Source: Prorocentrum cordatum
Taxonomy: Eukaryota > Sar > Dinophyceae > Prorocentrales > Prorocentraceae
NCBI GenBank assembly: GCA_963575745.1
Contig: CAUYUJ010002769.1
Coordinates: 316,001-380,000 of the forward strand
DNA length: 64,000 nt
Direction: 5' to 3'
Shown here: positions 62,513 to 64,000 of the stretch, piece after piece
Numbering within the stretch: position 1 is the first letter of the stretch
Layout: each line of letters starts with the position of its first letter
Position numbers and translations under genes: made by a program
Notes under the pieces: model-generated
The model's input: the letters and a program-made list of their open reading frames with translations, nothing else
Told to the model about the DNA's origin: nothing
The model's database searches: none

Positions 62513-63360
62513 TGGGCGCTCTTGGGCGCTCCTGGGGCCAACCAGGCGCTGGCTGAGGCATCGGTCGAGTGCCCCCTTGAAGCGTGTCCTCTTGGGCTTG
62601 GGTGGCTTTGGGGAGCCTCTGGGGGCCTGCGAGGGGCCTCTTGGGGCCAAGGCTCGAAATTTGAACTTGGCTTTCCTACTCTGGGACCCCTCTTGGGCCT
62701 TTGGGCGGGCCGCCCCGGCACTCTGGCCAGGCTGGGGGCCCTGGACAAGGGCAGGCGACTCGCATCGGGAGCCATGGCGGTATCAGCGCGTCCCCGGGCG
62801 CTTTGGCACGGCTGCGGCGCCCGATGCGCCGTCCAGCACCGCCAGATCTCCGAGATCACCGATTTATTCTACAACATTCTGATCACCAAGAACAGCAACA
62901 ACAACAACAATTACTAGCACGTGGGGACACACCGTTCTCACCAGTGCCAGGGTTTTCATAGGAGGCGGGCAATACCCCCACTTTGTGGGGGGGCCGGTTC
63001 AAGCTCTACCAAATTTCCAAACGACTCTTCGCCACCACCCACACCCAGCTTCCCGCCCTATGACGTTCGGACACTTCACTTCGTGGCATGCGGACGACCG
63101 TGGCTACTATTCAGGGCCCCGCGGCCGACGACGACGGCGTGCGCGCGCGAATGGAACAGGGATGATGGCCCTGGCACGAATGTTGCAGAAGTCGAAAAGT
63201 TGCTCGCAAAAGCCCGTTTGACAGAAATGATTAAAAAGTGTTGGGTTTCCTACGAATCCGCAAGAGGGATGACATTTTGACAAAACCATTGGTTTTTTTA
63301 TGTTTTTATGTTAAATTCGCTACGAAAACTAAGGTTTTGGAAGGATTTCGTCTTGCGCGC
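62513..63360. other. No gene recognised
   Basis: GGGCGCTCTTGGGCGCTCCT repeats at 62513-62535; AACAACAACAA microsatellite near 62895. No domain. Confidence 0.4.
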
Positions 63361-63361
63361 G

Positions 63362-63455
63362 CGAATGTCCACTTTACCTTATCTGTTGCAAGGGATTCTT
63401 GAAGTTTGGTTATGTTAGAACAAGAAATGTCCACTTTAGCTTATTTCTTGCAAGG
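63362..63455 (+). repeat. Direct repeat of AATGTCCACTTTA...CAAGGGA
   Basis: AATGTCCACTTTACCTTATC then TGTTGCAAGGGA at 63364 recurs as AATGTCCACTTTAGCTTATT then TCTTGCAAGGGA at 63426. Confidence 0.8.
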
Positions 63456-63794
63456 GAAAACCGATCGTAACAACACAACCGGATCCGGACCAACCCGTTT
63501 TGCCTGAGACTTCCTCACGAAAATGATGAAAATGAGGCTGCGGCCTAGGCGCGGCGGGAGGGTCGTGCACCAGGGGCCCCAACAATAACTATTCTTTAGA
63601 AGTAATAATGTTCAACGACAACAACAACAGCAACACCAACAGCAACAACAATAAGTTTAAGACGGTTCGCTCTTACTGGCACGCTTGTCTTACATTCCGT
63701 ATAGCCCAACCCTCGGTACCCGCCCATGTCGTCTTCGATTGTACCCCCTTTCGGGGGGAATATCTTGTCGGCCACTGACTGAAGTTCGAAGAAG

Positions 63795-64000
63795 TCTGGA
63801 GCGAGAGCGCCGTTCCTGAGTTCGGGGGCCTGTCTGGCCAAGGGCTCCCTGAATACCTATGGAGAAATATCGAAAGGGAGCCCTTGTCGCCGTGTCCGGG
63901 CCTCCACCAACCTGCTTGAATTACGGGAAAGTGTCGAGCGAAAGCGCAGTTCCTGAGTTCGGGGGCCTTCTTGGCCAGGGGCTCTCGGAGTGACTCGTGA
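63795..64000 (+). repeat. Two-copy repeat with hairpin at right edge
   Basis: GTTCCTGAGTTCGGGGGCCT followed by (T/C)TTGGCCA(A/G)GGGCTC occurs near 63812 and 63950, about 139 bp apart. Between them GGGCTCCCTG...GAAAGGGAGCCC forms a hairpin. The array may continue past the window. Confidence 0.7.

Overview
The window is nuclear DNA of a dinoflagellate. The clearest evidence is an exact copy of the 22-nt dinoflagellate spliced leader (DinoSL) at 34421-34442. Supporting evidence is GC-rich sequence, introns that begin GC or GA and end AG at AG|G junctions, a tandemly repeated gene with near-identical copies, long repeat tracts and decayed LINEs. A large GC-rich genome such as Prorocentrum would fit, but the genus cannot be fixed from the sequence alone.

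Layout. 1-9.1 kb is gene-free: foldback elements, a dispersed CGGGCATGTCCC repeat, a higher-order tandem block (4.1-7.4 kb) and a long TCC/CTC tract (8.34-9.11 kb). 9.9-11.4 kb and 15.9-21.0 kb hold two broken LINE-type retroelements of different kinds. 22.1-23.4 kb is a set of minisatellites, one of which reverses polarity. 24.15-29.62 kb is a tandem duplication of a 2.66-kb unit; each copy carries a two-exon gene for a membrane-anchored, Cys-rich, glycosyltransferase-like protein, and the two proteins are identical. A third, decayed copy of only the upstream part follows. 30-40.4 kb is gene-poor repeat sequence that includes the DinoSL relic.

40426-54625 is the most notable part: a 14.2-kb DNA element bounded by 38-bp terminal inverted repeats with one mismatch and AT-rich subterminal zones. 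All its genes are on the plus strand: (A) a 514-aa Lys/Pro-rich protein, (B) a 310-aa Pro-rich protein, (C) a 212-aa protein with a possible Cys2His2 finger, (D) a 571-aa protein with a Cys cluster, RS domain and charged coiled coil, (E) a 98-aa protein, and (F) a transposase-like protein whose motif order (YDD, CxxC, DxMH, KPKHHxxxH, ExKH) resembles CACTA/Plavaka/KDZ-type transposases. Introns and intergenic spacers of the element are dotted with more than 40 short palindromes of the form GGCGG-N4-6-CCGCC, and one spacer has an iteron-like array of about 12 TGATAACA sites. A reasonable reading is that F is the recombinase and A-E are accessory, perhaps DNA-binding, proteins; that is inference.

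54.6-64 kb is again gene-free: a CTTGGGGC-type minisatellite, a family of 55-60-nt palindromes at 57.5-60.7 kb, a dispersed repeat whose 62-kb copy has an intron-like insertion missing from the 5-kb copy, and short direct repeats at the right edge. CDS coordinates below are spans that include introns; the exon joins are given in the evidence.
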